From NCBI GenBank assembly GCA_002424525.1, contig DIKJ01000148.1, positions 21,699-30,587 on the forward strand: a stretch of DNA of 8,889 nucleotides, in the 5' to 3' direction. Below, piece by piece: positions 1 through 5,674 of the stretch (position 1 is the first letter of the stretch; each line of letters starts with the position of its first letter). The position numbers were made by a program, and so were the translations under genes. Source of the stretch: Bacteroidales bacterium UBA5621. Lineage in GTDB: Bacteria > Bacteroidota > Bacteroidia > Bacteroidales > VadinHA17. A model generated the notes under the pieces. That model was not told where the DNA came from and searched no databases. It saw nothing but the letters and a program-made list of their open reading frames with translations.

Positions 1-113
1 ACCACAAAATGATCCTGTGCAGCAGATGGCATCTGCTTCTTGAATGTCGAGGGAAGGATTATCCGTCCCTTGGCATCCACTTTACACGGGTAATCACCAA
101 TAAATGTGGCCAT
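1..113 (-). CDS. mraZ: MraZ, dcw-cluster transcriptional regulator (N-terminus only, cut by window edge)
   Basis: The minus strand from 113 encodes 37 complete codons beginning MATFIGDYPCKVDAKGR. This is the N-terminus of MraZ, an AbrB/SpoVT-fold DNA-binding protein that regulates the division and cell-wall cluster, usually as an autorepressor. The family's DxxxR motif is visible as D13-AKG-R17, followed by the typical hydrophobic and proline stretch IILPSTFKKQ. Full MraZ is about 150 residues, so roughly a quarter is present and the C-terminal part lies beyond position 1. The ATG at 113 was chosen because the family begins with this FIG-D/E-Y segment and because operator and promoter-like sites lie directly upstream. 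By family context rsmH/mraW, ftsL and ftsI should follow to the left, but they are not in the window. The identification rests on motif recognition over a short stretch that fits the family throughout. Confidence 0.9.
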   Translation of the reverse strand, partial: MATFIGDYPCKVDAKGRIILPSTFKKQMPSAAQDHFV

Positions 114-136
114 TCTCTTTTTTTCTTATCAAACGC

Positions 137-144
137 TAAAATTA
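137..144 (-). promoter_or_regulatory. Candidate mraZ promoter, -7 element
   Basis: The minus strand reads TAATTTTA here, matching 7 of 8 positions of the Bacteroidota -7 consensus TAnnTTTG (the last base differs). It would start transcription near position 130, giving a leader of under 20 nt before the mraZ ATG at 113. The expected -33 region then falls inside the AAAGTGG operator array, as expected for an autorepressed promoter. No clear TTTG -33 element is present, so this is a moderate-to-weak call. Confidence 0.4.
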
Positions 145-156
145 CAGAAAAAATAT

Positions 157-183
157 CCACTTTGCTCCACTTTGCTCCACTTT
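157..183 (-). promoter_or_regulatory. MraZ operator: three AAAGTGG repeats at 10-bp period
   Basis: On the minus strand the heptamer AAAGTGG occurs at 183-177, 173-167 and 163-157, exactly 10 bp apart; the first two copies are followed by AGC. MraZ proteins of Escherichia coli, Bacillus and Mycoplasma are known to bind sets of short TGGG/GTGG/AAAGTG repeats with roughly one-turn spacing upstream of mraZ. This array has the same unit and period and lies 44-70 bp upstream of the mraZ start. It would overlap the -33 region of the candidate promoter at 137-144, which fits repression. The repeats are seen directly; the binding is inferred. Confidence 0.85.
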
Positions 184-379
184 TTTTCTTTTTTTGTTAA
201 TAACTTTTTCACTAAAATCCAAAATATCAATATCATTCGCTGTTAACCTGTGGTTTCAGGTACTATTCTTCTCCTGTTTCTGCTCTATTTTACTTCGACA
301 TTTTGCGGTCTCCTCTCGGCCTTTACGGTTATGGTTTCCGGAGTTAGCAATACAGTAATTATATCAGGTATTTTTTTGA
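184..379. other. Intergenic spacer between divergent mraZ and the acyltransferase gene
   Basis: This AT-rich stretch lies between the mraZ operator and the promoter-like site of the plus-strand acyltransferase. I see no credible coding sequence in it. A 69-codon minus-strand open frame (494-285) crosses into the acyltransferase gene and resembles nothing. A weak inverted repeat ACCTG(TGGTTT)CAGGT at 246-261 is present, with a 5-bp stem and no T-tract. No other structure was recognised. Confidence 0.6.
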
Positions 380-387
380 TAAATTTG
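380..387 (+). promoter_or_regulatory. Candidate promoter (-7 element) for the lipid acyltransferase pair
   Basis: TAAATTTG is a perfect match to the Bacteroidota -7 consensus TAnnTTTG. It lies 31 bp upstream of the ATG at 419, implying a leader of about 25 nt. The region 19-25 bp further upstream is AT-rich but lacks an obvious TTTG -33 element. The position also supports the chosen start codon of the downstream gene. Confidence 0.45.
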
Positions 388-418
388 CCTTCTGCGGAAT
401 AATCAAACGATTTGTCAT

Positions 419-1264
419 ATGGAAGGGTCTTCAGAGGTAAGGGAAATTTTGCAGCTCGATGTAGGGAAGGTTCTGTTCTCAAAAAATCCCTCATTAAAAA
501 ACAGGATCCCCCGCTTTGTTATTAATTATCTGAAAAGGATCGTCCACCAGGAAGAGCTTAATGAATTTCTCCGCAGTGCAGGGCATCTCGATGGTGCTGA
601 GTTTATCAGGGCGGGCCTCGACTTTTTCAGGATAAAATACAGGGCTTACGGTACTGAACATATACCTCTGTCAGGAAGGTATATTTTTGCCTCAAACCAT
701 CCGCTCGGCGGTCTTGACGGACTGGTCTTCATATACGAACTGTCAAAATACCACAGCGACATAAAATTCCCTGTCAATGATCTTCTGATGAACATCACGA
801 ATCTTTCGGGAATCTTTCTGCCCGTCAATAAGCACGGGAGCCAGGCTAAAGAGGCTGCCAGGATCATCGAGGAGGCGTATGCTTCATCCTGTCAGATGCT
901 CTATTTTCCTGCCGGGTTATGTTCCCGGAAGAAAAAAGGGGTCATTAAAGATCTGGCCTGGCATAAAAGCTTTATTACAAAAGCTGTTCAGCACAAAAGG
1001 GATGTGATCCCGGCATTTTTTTCCGGAAGGAACTCTGACTTCTTTTATAACCTTTCCAATCTGCGCAATTTCCTGGGCATTAAGGCAAATCTTGAGATGC
1101 TGTATCTGGCGGATGAGATGTTCAAACAGAGGGACAGGGAGATTTCGCTCGTCTTCGGAGAAAAGATCCCGTGGCAGACATTCGATCGCTCCAGACAGGC
1201 GGCTGAATGGGCAGAATGGGTCAAATCAGTATCCTACGATCTTGAAAAATCCCTGCACGGCTGA
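419..1264 (+). CDS. glsA: PlsC-like O-acyltransferase, probable glycine-lipid O-acyltransferase (GlsA type)
   Basis: This 281-residue protein belongs to the lysophospholipid acyltransferase superfamily. Motif I reads NHPLGGLDG at residues 93-101, and a motif III equivalent reads FPAGLCSRK at 163-171, where classical PlsC has FPEGTRS. A basic N-terminal segment (PRFVINYLKR, residues 31-40) precedes the catalytic domain. In Bacteroides thetaiotaomicron a protein of this kind, GlsA, adds the second fatty acid, by an ester bond, to N-acylated glycine to complete glycine lipid; the paired N-acyltransferase is GlsB. The GNAT gene 94 bp downstream on the same strand fits that pair, so this assignment is partly from context. 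The alternative is a 1-acylglycerol-3-phosphate acyltransferase or an ornithine-lipid OlsA-like enzyme. The start at 419 is supported by the family N-terminus and a -7-like site at 380-387; no strong Shine-Dalgarno is seen. Note the H-x5-D spacing in motif I instead of the usual H-x4-D. The symbol should not be confused with glutaminase glsA. Confidence 0.8.
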   Translation: MEGSSEVREILQLDVGKVLFSKNPSLKNRIPRFVINYLKRIVHQEELNEFLRSAGHLDGAEFIRAGLDFFRIKYRAYGTEHIPLSGRYIFASNHPLGGLDGLVFIYELSKYHSDIKFPVNDLLMNITNLSGIFLPVNKHGSQAKEAARIIEEAYASSCQMLYFPAGLCSRKKKGVIKDLAWHKSFITKAVQHKRDVIPAFFSGRNSDFFYNLSNLRNFLGIKANLEMLYLADEMFKQRDREISLVFGEKIPWQTFDRSRQAAEWAEWVKSVSYDLEKSLHG

Positions 1265-1309
1265 TTTTCAGAAAAATTAGTTAAATTGCAGCCAGTTTTT
1301 TTAAGAATC

Positions 1310-1334
1310 CCGAATAATTCTAAAAAATATTCGG
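1310..1334 (+). other. Inverted repeat between the two acyltransferase genes
   Basis: CCGAATA (1310-1316) and TATTCGG (1328-1334) form a perfect 7-bp stem around an 11-nt A/T-rich loop, 24 bp before the start of the next gene. It has no T-tract immediately after it, so a full terminator is unlikely. It could be an mRNA-processing or stability hairpin or a protein-binding palindrome, or it may be chance in AT-rich DNA. Confidence 0.3.
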
Positions 1335-1358
1335 AAATTTATCGGTCAAAAGACATAC

Positions 1359-2321
1359 ATGAAACCAATAGTCGATCCGCTGCCCAAGGATCAGATAATT
1401 GCGGAGCTAACGAAGGATAAGCTTCTTCGCCGCACAAATAACGGTAATAACGAGGTTTATATTTTTGACAACAGAAACTCCCCTGCCCTGATGCATGAGG
1501 TGGGCAGGATCAGGGAGATCACATTCCGTCATGCAGGCGGAGGCACTGGCAGGGAAATTGACATCGATGAGTTTGATACTGCACAGGATGATCCTCAGCG
1601 TCAGCTGATTGTGTGGGATCCTGAGAACAGGGAGATTGTAGGCGGCTACCGTTTCTATTTCCCTCCGAAAGACTGTGTGGATTGTGATGTTTCCAGGCTT
1701 GCTTCATCTGTGTATTTCAGGTTTTCTGATAAATTCCTTTCGAAGTATTATCCTCATATGATGGAACTTGGACGCTCATTTGTTCAGCCTGATTACCAGT
1801 CCAGGACCATGGGCAGAAAAAGTCTCTTTGCTCTCGATAACCTCTGGGATGGTCTTGGAGCCATCGTTATTGACAATCACCACCTTAAATTCCTGTTTGG
1901 TAAAGTGACAATGTATCAGCATTTTAACCAGAAGGCAAGGGATATGATCCTCTATTTTCTCAAACGGCACTTCAGCGATCCTGATGAGCTTGCTGTTCCC
2001 CTGGAACCTGCTCAGACAAACATTAATGAGGGGGATATGAAAAAGCTGTTCAGGGGCTGGACATATAAGGAAAACTACAAGATCCTGTCGCGGGAGGTCA
2101 GAAACCTCAACGAAAACATACCTCCGCTTATAAACGCCTACATGAATCTTTCACCAACGATGCGCACATTCGGGACATTTATCAATCATAAATTCGGCTA
2201 TGTTGAAGAGACCGGAATCATGGTCACTCTCAGGGATATCTATGTTGAAAAGATAAACAGGCATCTCTCCTCCTACAAAAAAGACTTTGAGATCAGGTGG
2301 TTCTCGCGCGATGGTCAGTAA
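1359..2321 (+). CDS. glsB: OlsB-like GNAT N-acyltransferase, probable glycine-lipid synthase subunit GlsB
   Basis: This 320-residue protein has the OlsB/'hemolysin-like' GNAT fold (Acetyltransf_5 type). Recognisable segments are the entry helix VGRIREITFR (48-57), the GGGTG-x6-DEFDT segment (60-74), the core strand QLIVWDPENREIVGGYRF (82-99) and MELGRSFVQPDYQ (135-147). Members of this family attach a 3-hydroxy fatty acid from acyl-ACP to the amino group of an amino acid: ornithine for OlsB, glycine for Bacteroides GlsB. The reading as GlsB rests on family resemblance plus the adjacent O-acyltransferase, with which it would form a two-step membrane-lipid pathway. Its length is typical of the Bacteroidota form. 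No promoter consensus is seen in the 94-bp gap, so co-transcription with the upstream gene is likely. Its last 7 bp overlap the end of the convergent purF-like gene. The amino-acid substrate cannot be told from sequence alone. Confidence 0.82.
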   Translation: MKPIVDPLPKDQIIAELTKDKLLRRTNNGNNEVYIFDNRNSPALMHEVGRIREITFRHAGGGTGREIDIDEFDTAQDDPQRQLIVWDPENREIVGGYRFYFPPKDCVDCDVSRLASSVYFRFSDKFLSKYYPHMMELGRSFVQPDYQSRTMGRKSLFALDNLWDGLGAIVIDNHHLKFLFGKVTMYQHFNQKARDMILYFLKRHFSDPDELAVPLEPAQTNINEGDMKKLFRGWTYKENYKILSREVRNLNENIPPLINAYMNLSPTMRTFGTFINHKFGYVEETGIMVTLRDIYVEKINRHLSSYKKDFEIRWFSRDGQ

Positions 2322-4216
2322 GCCCTGATATTTCTTCCTTCAATATAATTAATGAATGCCTGGTTCGCCACTCTGTTTCCGCCGGGTGTGGGGTAATTGC
2401 CGGTAAAATACCAGTCACCCGTATGCCCCGGGCAAGCCTGATGAAGAGCCTCTATAGACTGATAAACAATTACAACTTCTGCTTTAATATCGTCAGTTTT
2501 CAGCATTGAAGATATTTTGGCGGAAATCTGTTCGGCTGTGAAGGGTTTATATATCTCTCTGACAAGGTTCCGTATCTCCTCGACCGGTTTGTTTATTTCT
2601 ATTTTGGCTTCCTCATAAATCTTTTTCATAACAGATCCATTATCTGACTCTTTAAGCAATTCCACCGCTGCCCTGAATGCTATGAGGTCCCCCAGCTTTG
2701 CCATGTCGATCCCGTAGCAGTCGGGGTACCTGAGCTGGGGAGAAGATGATACAATTATGATTTTCTTCGGATCAAGCCTGTCGAGTATCCTGATAATGCT
2801 CTTTTTAAGGGTTGTCCCTCTCACAATCGAATCATCAATAACGACCAGGTTATCTATACCGCGTCTGATCACACCATAGGTAACATCATACACATGTCCG
2901 ACCAGATCGTCGCGGCTCAGGTCCTCAGTTATAAAAGTCCTTAGCTTTGCATCCTTCACTGCGATTTTTTCAACCCTTGGCCGGCGATTGATTATTTCTT
3001 CAAGTTCTTCCCTTGAGAGATTATTTCCTCTTTTTAAGATGATGTCCGTTTTCGCCTGATTAATATAATCCTCCATCCCTTTGATCAGGCCGAAAAAGGC
3101 GCTTTCGGCAGTATTGGGGATATAGGACAGGACCGTGTTGTCAACATCATAATCCACGGCTTTGAGGACACTGCCGGTAAGCAATTCCCCGAGTCTCTTG
3201 CGCTCCCTGTAAATTGACTTGTCAGTCCCTCTCGAAAAATAGATACGTTCAAATGAGCATTTTCGTGGTTCGTCCTCTTCCCTGATCTTCTCCGTTGAGG
3301 CTTCCCCCGAGGCTTTGATAATTATTGCATAAGCCGGAGGCAGTTCCTTTATATCTGCGGTCCTTACATTGAATATTGTCTGAATAACCGGTCGTTCCGA
3401 AGCGACAGCAACAACCTCCTCGTCAGAATAATAAAAGGCCGGCCGGATACCTGCCGGATCGCGCATCACAAATGCATCGCCATGACCCACCATTCCGGCC
3501 ATTGCATATCCGCCATCCCAGTTACGGCTTGCTTTTCTCAGCACTGTGGCCAGATCGAGGTTTTTTTCGATAAGCGGAGTAATCTCTTTTTTTGAATATC
3601 CCTGATCCTTAAAGATTCTGAACACCCTTTCATTCTCCTCATCAAGCCGATGACCTATATTTTCAAGAATAGTGACGGTATCGGAAAAATCGATCGGATT
3701 CTGGCCAAGATCCACAAGACTGCTGAAGACCTCTCCCACATTGGTCAGGTTGAAGTTACCGGCCATGACCAGATTTCTTGATCTCCAGTTGTTTTCGCGG
3801 CTAACCGGGTGAACATAATCTATATTATAGTTCCCGAAGGTCCCGTATCTCATGTGGCCCAGATACAGGTCGCAAGCAAACGGAATATTCTCCATGACAA
3901 ATTCCGGATCATCAGCCTTGCTGGCATTATACCCGCGGACTTTTGCAATGTCTTCATAAACAAGATCGAAGATCTTTTTCAACGGGTTCTGCTTGTTTGA
4001 CCTCTGCCTGAAAATGTACCTGTTCCCGGGCTTCACATTCAATTTTATTCCGGCAATGCCTGCACCGTCCTGCCCCCTGTTATGCTGTTTCTCCATCATA
4101 AGGTACATCTTCTGCAAACCATAATCCCAGCTGCCGTATTTACCAATATAGTAATCCATCGGCTTGCGTAGTCTCAGGAGTGCAATGCCGCATTCATGTT
4201 TTACAGAGTCGCTCAT
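2315..4216 (-). CDS. purF: PurF-type amidophosphoribosyltransferase, long Bacteroidota form
   Basis: PurF makes 5-phosphoribosylamine from PRPP and glutamine, the first step of de novo purine synthesis. The 633-residue protein has an N-terminal class II glutaminase domain: nucleophile Cys9 after a short leader that would be removed, HNRGQDGAG (45-53), GHMRYGTFG, AGNFNLTN and DPAGIRP. The C-terminal phosphoribosyltransferase domain carries the PRPP loop VVIDDSIVRGTT (458-469) and a CYGID segment (Cys500). It is about 130 residues longer than the E. coli enzyme. Of the iron-sulfur ligand positions of the Bacillus-type enzyme, Cys320 (KCSFERIYF) and Cys500 are kept. The terminal CxxC-FTG equivalent reads GDWYFTG, with one Cys (595) displaced upstream, so a normal cluster is doubtful. 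It starts 2 bp after the stop of the SPOR gene, indicating one operon with yebC. Bacteroidota can carry both a standard and a long PurF, so this may be the paralogue. Confidence 0.85.
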   Translation of the reverse strand: MSDSVKHECGIALLRLRKPMDYYIGKYGSWDYGLQKMYLMMEKQHNRGQDGAGIAGIKLNVKPGNRYIFRQRSNKQNPLKKIFDLVYEDIAKVRGYNASKADDPEFVMENIPFACDLYLGHMRYGTFGNYNIDYVHPVSRENNWRSRNLVMAGNFNLTNVGEVFSSLVDLGQNPIDFSDTVTILENIGHRLDEENERVFRIFKDQGYSKKEITPLIEKNLDLATVLRKASRNWDGGYAMAGMVGHGDAFVMRDPAGIRPAFYYSDEEVVAVASERPVIQTIFNVRTADIKELPPAYAIIIKASGEASTEKIREEDEPRKCSFERIYFSRGTDKSIYRERKRLGELLTGSVLKAVDYDVDNTVLSYIPNTAESAFFGLIKGMEDYINQAKTDIILKRGNNLSREELEEIINRRPRVEKIAVKDAKLRTFITEDLSRDDLVGHVYDVTYGVIRRGIDNLVVIDDSIVRGTTLKKSIIRILDRLDPKKIIIVSSSPQLRYPDCYGIDMAKLGDLIAFRAAVELLKESDNGSVMKKIYEEAKIEINKPVEEIRNLVREIYKPFTAEQISAKISSMLKTDDIKAEVVIVYQSIEALHQACPGHTGDWYFTGNYPTPGGNRVANQAFINYIEGRNIRAY

Positions 4217-4218
4217 GG

Positions 4219-4683
4219 CTATTTTTTATTCGGATCCTGATAATTAATGATATCCGGGACGAGATATGCATCCCGGTAAACCCTGCGGACCGCGATCAGA
4301 AATTTTGTGGCTTCGGTTTTGGTTCTGTAATCACCAACCCTGATTTTATAGTACCCTGGAGGGTCAAATTTCGAATATGACGGGATATCAGGAAACCGGG
4401 AGATAAACTCGGCCCTTACCTTTGCCGATTCCTCGCGGGCATTTCTTGACGAACTGGCATAAATCTGAATGCGGTGCCCGTCAGTACCATTGACCTTTTT
4501 GTAAAGAATATATCTGCTCAGGAGGGAGTCGACGCCGGGATCCTGTATTATATCAACCCGTCCGGAACCCGGACTGCGAGAAGGACCGCCGATAATATCT
4601 GTCGCTCTCACAAAATCCTGCGCTGCACACAGACTGGCTGAAAGAAAAAATACTATCTGAAATGCGATAATGTTTCTGATCAT
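4219..4683 (-). CDS. Secreted SPOR-domain protein
   Basis: This is a 154-residue protein with an N-terminal signal peptide (residues 1-20 or so: MIRN, then a hydrophobic run ending SASLCA before AQ) and a C-terminal SPOR domain at about 69-146 (HRIQIYASSS ... YYKIRVGDYRTKTEA ... YLVPDII). SPOR domains bind glycan strands stripped of stem peptides at division septa, so a periplasmic, peptidoglycan-associated role is likely; the exact function is unknown. The frame is open further upstream to an ATG at 4722, but that start would overlap yebC and put 13 extra residues before the signal peptide. The ATG at 4683 gives a normal signal sequence 13 bp after the yebC stop. The cysteine in the signal region lacks a proper lipobox (SASLC), so a lipoprotein is not favoured. 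It sits between yebC and purF in an evident operon. Confidence 0.8.
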   Translation of the reverse strand: MIRNIIAFQIVFFLSASLCAAQDFVRATDIIGGPSRSPGSGRVDIIQDPGVDSLLSRYILYKKVNGTDGHRIQIYASSSRNAREESAKVRAEFISRFPDIPSYSKFDPPGYYKIRVGDYRTKTEATKFLIAVRRVYRDAYLVPDIINYQDPNKK

Positions 4684-4696
4684 GCGGCAAAAATAA

Positions 4697-5446
4697 TCAA
4701 TCTTTTGCAAGTTCTTCCTCAAGCTCGTCAGTCATCTCCAGATTATGATAAACATTCTGGATATCATCATCGTCCTCAACGATCTCAATGAACCTGAGGA
4801 CCTTCTTTGCTGTCTCCAGATCAAGCGTTTTGGTATCATTGGGGATTCTTTCCAGCCTGGCTTCTTCAGGTTCGATTCCAAGCTCATTGAGCTTTCTGTT
4901 TACATTTCCGAAATCTTCAATGGCACAGGTAATCGTTATTCTTTCTCCTTCAATTTCAAAATCCTCAGAACCGGCATCAATCATTTCAAGTTCCAGATCT
5001 TCAGGTGAGAATCCTTCATTCTTGATAGTGAAGATACCTTTCCGATCGAACAGGAAGCTTAATGATCCGTTTGTCCCCAGATTGCCCCCGTACTTGTTGA
5101 ATGCTGCCCTCACTGATGCAACTGTTCTGTTGTTGTTATCAGTCAGGCAATCGATAAAAACTGCAATACCCCCTGGAGCGTAACCCTCAAAGGTCGTTTC
5201 AATAAACGTTTCAGCATCTGCGCCGACAGCCTTTTTTATTGCGCGCTCTATATTCTCTTTTGGCATGTTTGCCCCCTTGGCATTCTGGATTGCAAGCCTT
5301 AGCCGCGCATTGGTATCAGGTTCGCCCCCACCTTCTCTTGCTGCAATAATGATCTCCTTGATTATCTTTGTAAATATCTTGCCCCTCTTTGCATCAGCGG
5401 CGCCTTTTTTTCTCTTTATCGTGGACCATTTGCTGTGACCTGACAT
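4697..5446 (-). CDS. yebC: YebC/TACO1 family translation factor
   Basis: The 249-residue product begins with the family signature GHSKWSTIKRKKGAADAKRGKIF. It continues with NARLRLAIQNAKGANMPKENIERAIKKA and the GYAPGG segment, in the order of the three-domain YebC fold. The family was long labelled a transcriptional regulator. Work on YebC and mitochondrial TACO1 points instead to a ribosome-associated factor that relieves stalling, notably at proline-rich sequences. Length and start are normal for the family, with a very acidic tail (EDDDD, then DELEEELAKD). It is the first gene of a minus-strand set with a SPOR protein and a PurF-type enzyme. A -7-like site on the minus strand at 5472-5479 could drive it. 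Upstream, it shares the repeat-filled spacer with divergent miaB. Confidence 0.95.
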   Translation of the reverse strand: MSGHSKWSTIKRKKGAADAKRGKIFTKIIKEIIIAAREGGGEPDTNARLRLAIQNAKGANMPKENIERAIKKAVGADAETFIETTFEGYAPGGIAVFIDCLTDNNNRTVASVRAAFNKYGGNLGTNGSLSFLFDRKGIFTIKNEGFSPEDLELEMIDAGSEDFEIEGERITITCAIEDFGNVNRKLNELGIEPEEARLERIPNDTKTLDLETAKKVLRFIEIVEDDDDIQNVYHNLEMTDELEEELAKD

Positions 5447-5471
5447 ATACTTATGTATTCGATTAATGCTG

Positions 5472-5479
5472 TAAAATTA
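5472..5479 (-). promoter_or_regulatory. Candidate yebC operon promoter, -7 element
   Basis: The minus strand reads TAATTTTA, 7 of 8 positions of the Bacteroidota TAnnTTTG consensus, ending 25 bp before the yebC ATG. It is the same octamer as the candidate mraZ site. No convincing -33 element is visible at the expected distance, so confidence is low. Confidence 0.3.
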
Positions 5480-5510
5480 AATATTTCTTTAATACTTCGT
5501 TCATACTTTA

Positions 5511-5518
5511 TACTTTTG
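5511..5518 (+). promoter_or_regulatory. Candidate miaB promoter, -7 element
   Basis: TACTTTTG matches the Bacteroidota -7 consensus TAnnTTTG exactly. A TTTA at 5488-5491 lies 19 bp upstream, a partial -33 match. Transcription would begin near 5524-5526, a few bases before the heptamer array, so the array and the palindromic patch would all lie in a miaB leader of about 205 nt. Confidence 0.5.
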
Positions 5519-5532
5519 TGTGGTGCTATTAC

Positions 5533-5637
5533 GGGCAGAGGGCAGGGGGCAGAGGGCAGAGGGCAGAGGGCAGGGGGCAGAGGGCAGAGGGCAGAGGGCA
5601 GGGGGCAGAGGGCAGGGGGCAGAGGGCAGAGGGCAGA
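5533..5637 (+). repeat. Heptanucleotide tandem array, 15 units of GGGCAGA/GGGCAGG
   Basis: Fifteen perfect-length 7-bp units run without interruption for 105 bp. Eleven are GGGCAGA (A) and four are GGGCAGG (G), in the order A G A A A G A A A G A G A A A. The G variants at units 2, 6 and 10 give a 28-bp higher-order period, pointing to past duplication of four-unit blocks. The plus strand has a GGG tract every 7 nt with 4-nt loops, which meets the usual G-quadruplex motif. The array lies in the 284-bp spacer between divergent yebC and miaB, downstream of a promoter-like site for miaB. Open frames across it encode only 7-residue low-complexity repeats and are not taken as genes. Confidence 0.97.
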
Positions 5638-5642
5638 GACAA

Positions 5643-5674
5643 GGAACGCAGTGACGCAGTTCCGCGAAGCGGAA
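5643..5674 (+). repeat. Palindromic patch with two mutually exclusive hairpins
   Basis: TTCCGC(GAA)GCGGAA at 5660-5674 is a perfect 6-bp stem with a 3-nt loop. Overlapping it, GGAAC (5643-5647) can pair with GTTCC (5659-5663) around a loop holding a direct repeat, ACGCAGT at 5646-5652 and 5654-5660. Because 5660-5663 belong to both stems, only one hairpin can form at a time. The patch lies exactly between the two heptamer arrays, as if part of one composite repetitive element. There is no T-tract, so it is not a standard terminator. Confidence 0.7.

Noticed and set aside
9..200. 63-codon plus-strand open frame at the left edge
   Set aside because: It is antisense to the mraZ N-terminus and its operator; the minus-strand reading matches MraZ and this one matches nothing.
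285..494. 69-codon minus-strand open frame upstream of the acyltransferase
   Set aside because: It overlaps the well-supported acyltransferase start, has no recognisable motif and covers a promoter-like region.
1261..1302. Terminator between the two acyltransferase genes (CTGATTTTCAG and a T7 run)
   Set aside because: The stem is only 4 bp and lies 24 bp from the T run, so it is not a convincing terminator; the genes are likely co-transcribed.
4684..4722. Upstream start (ATG at 4722) for the SPOR protein
   Set aside because: It would overlap yebC by 26 bp and put 13 residues ahead of a normal signal peptide; the ATG at 4683 is better.
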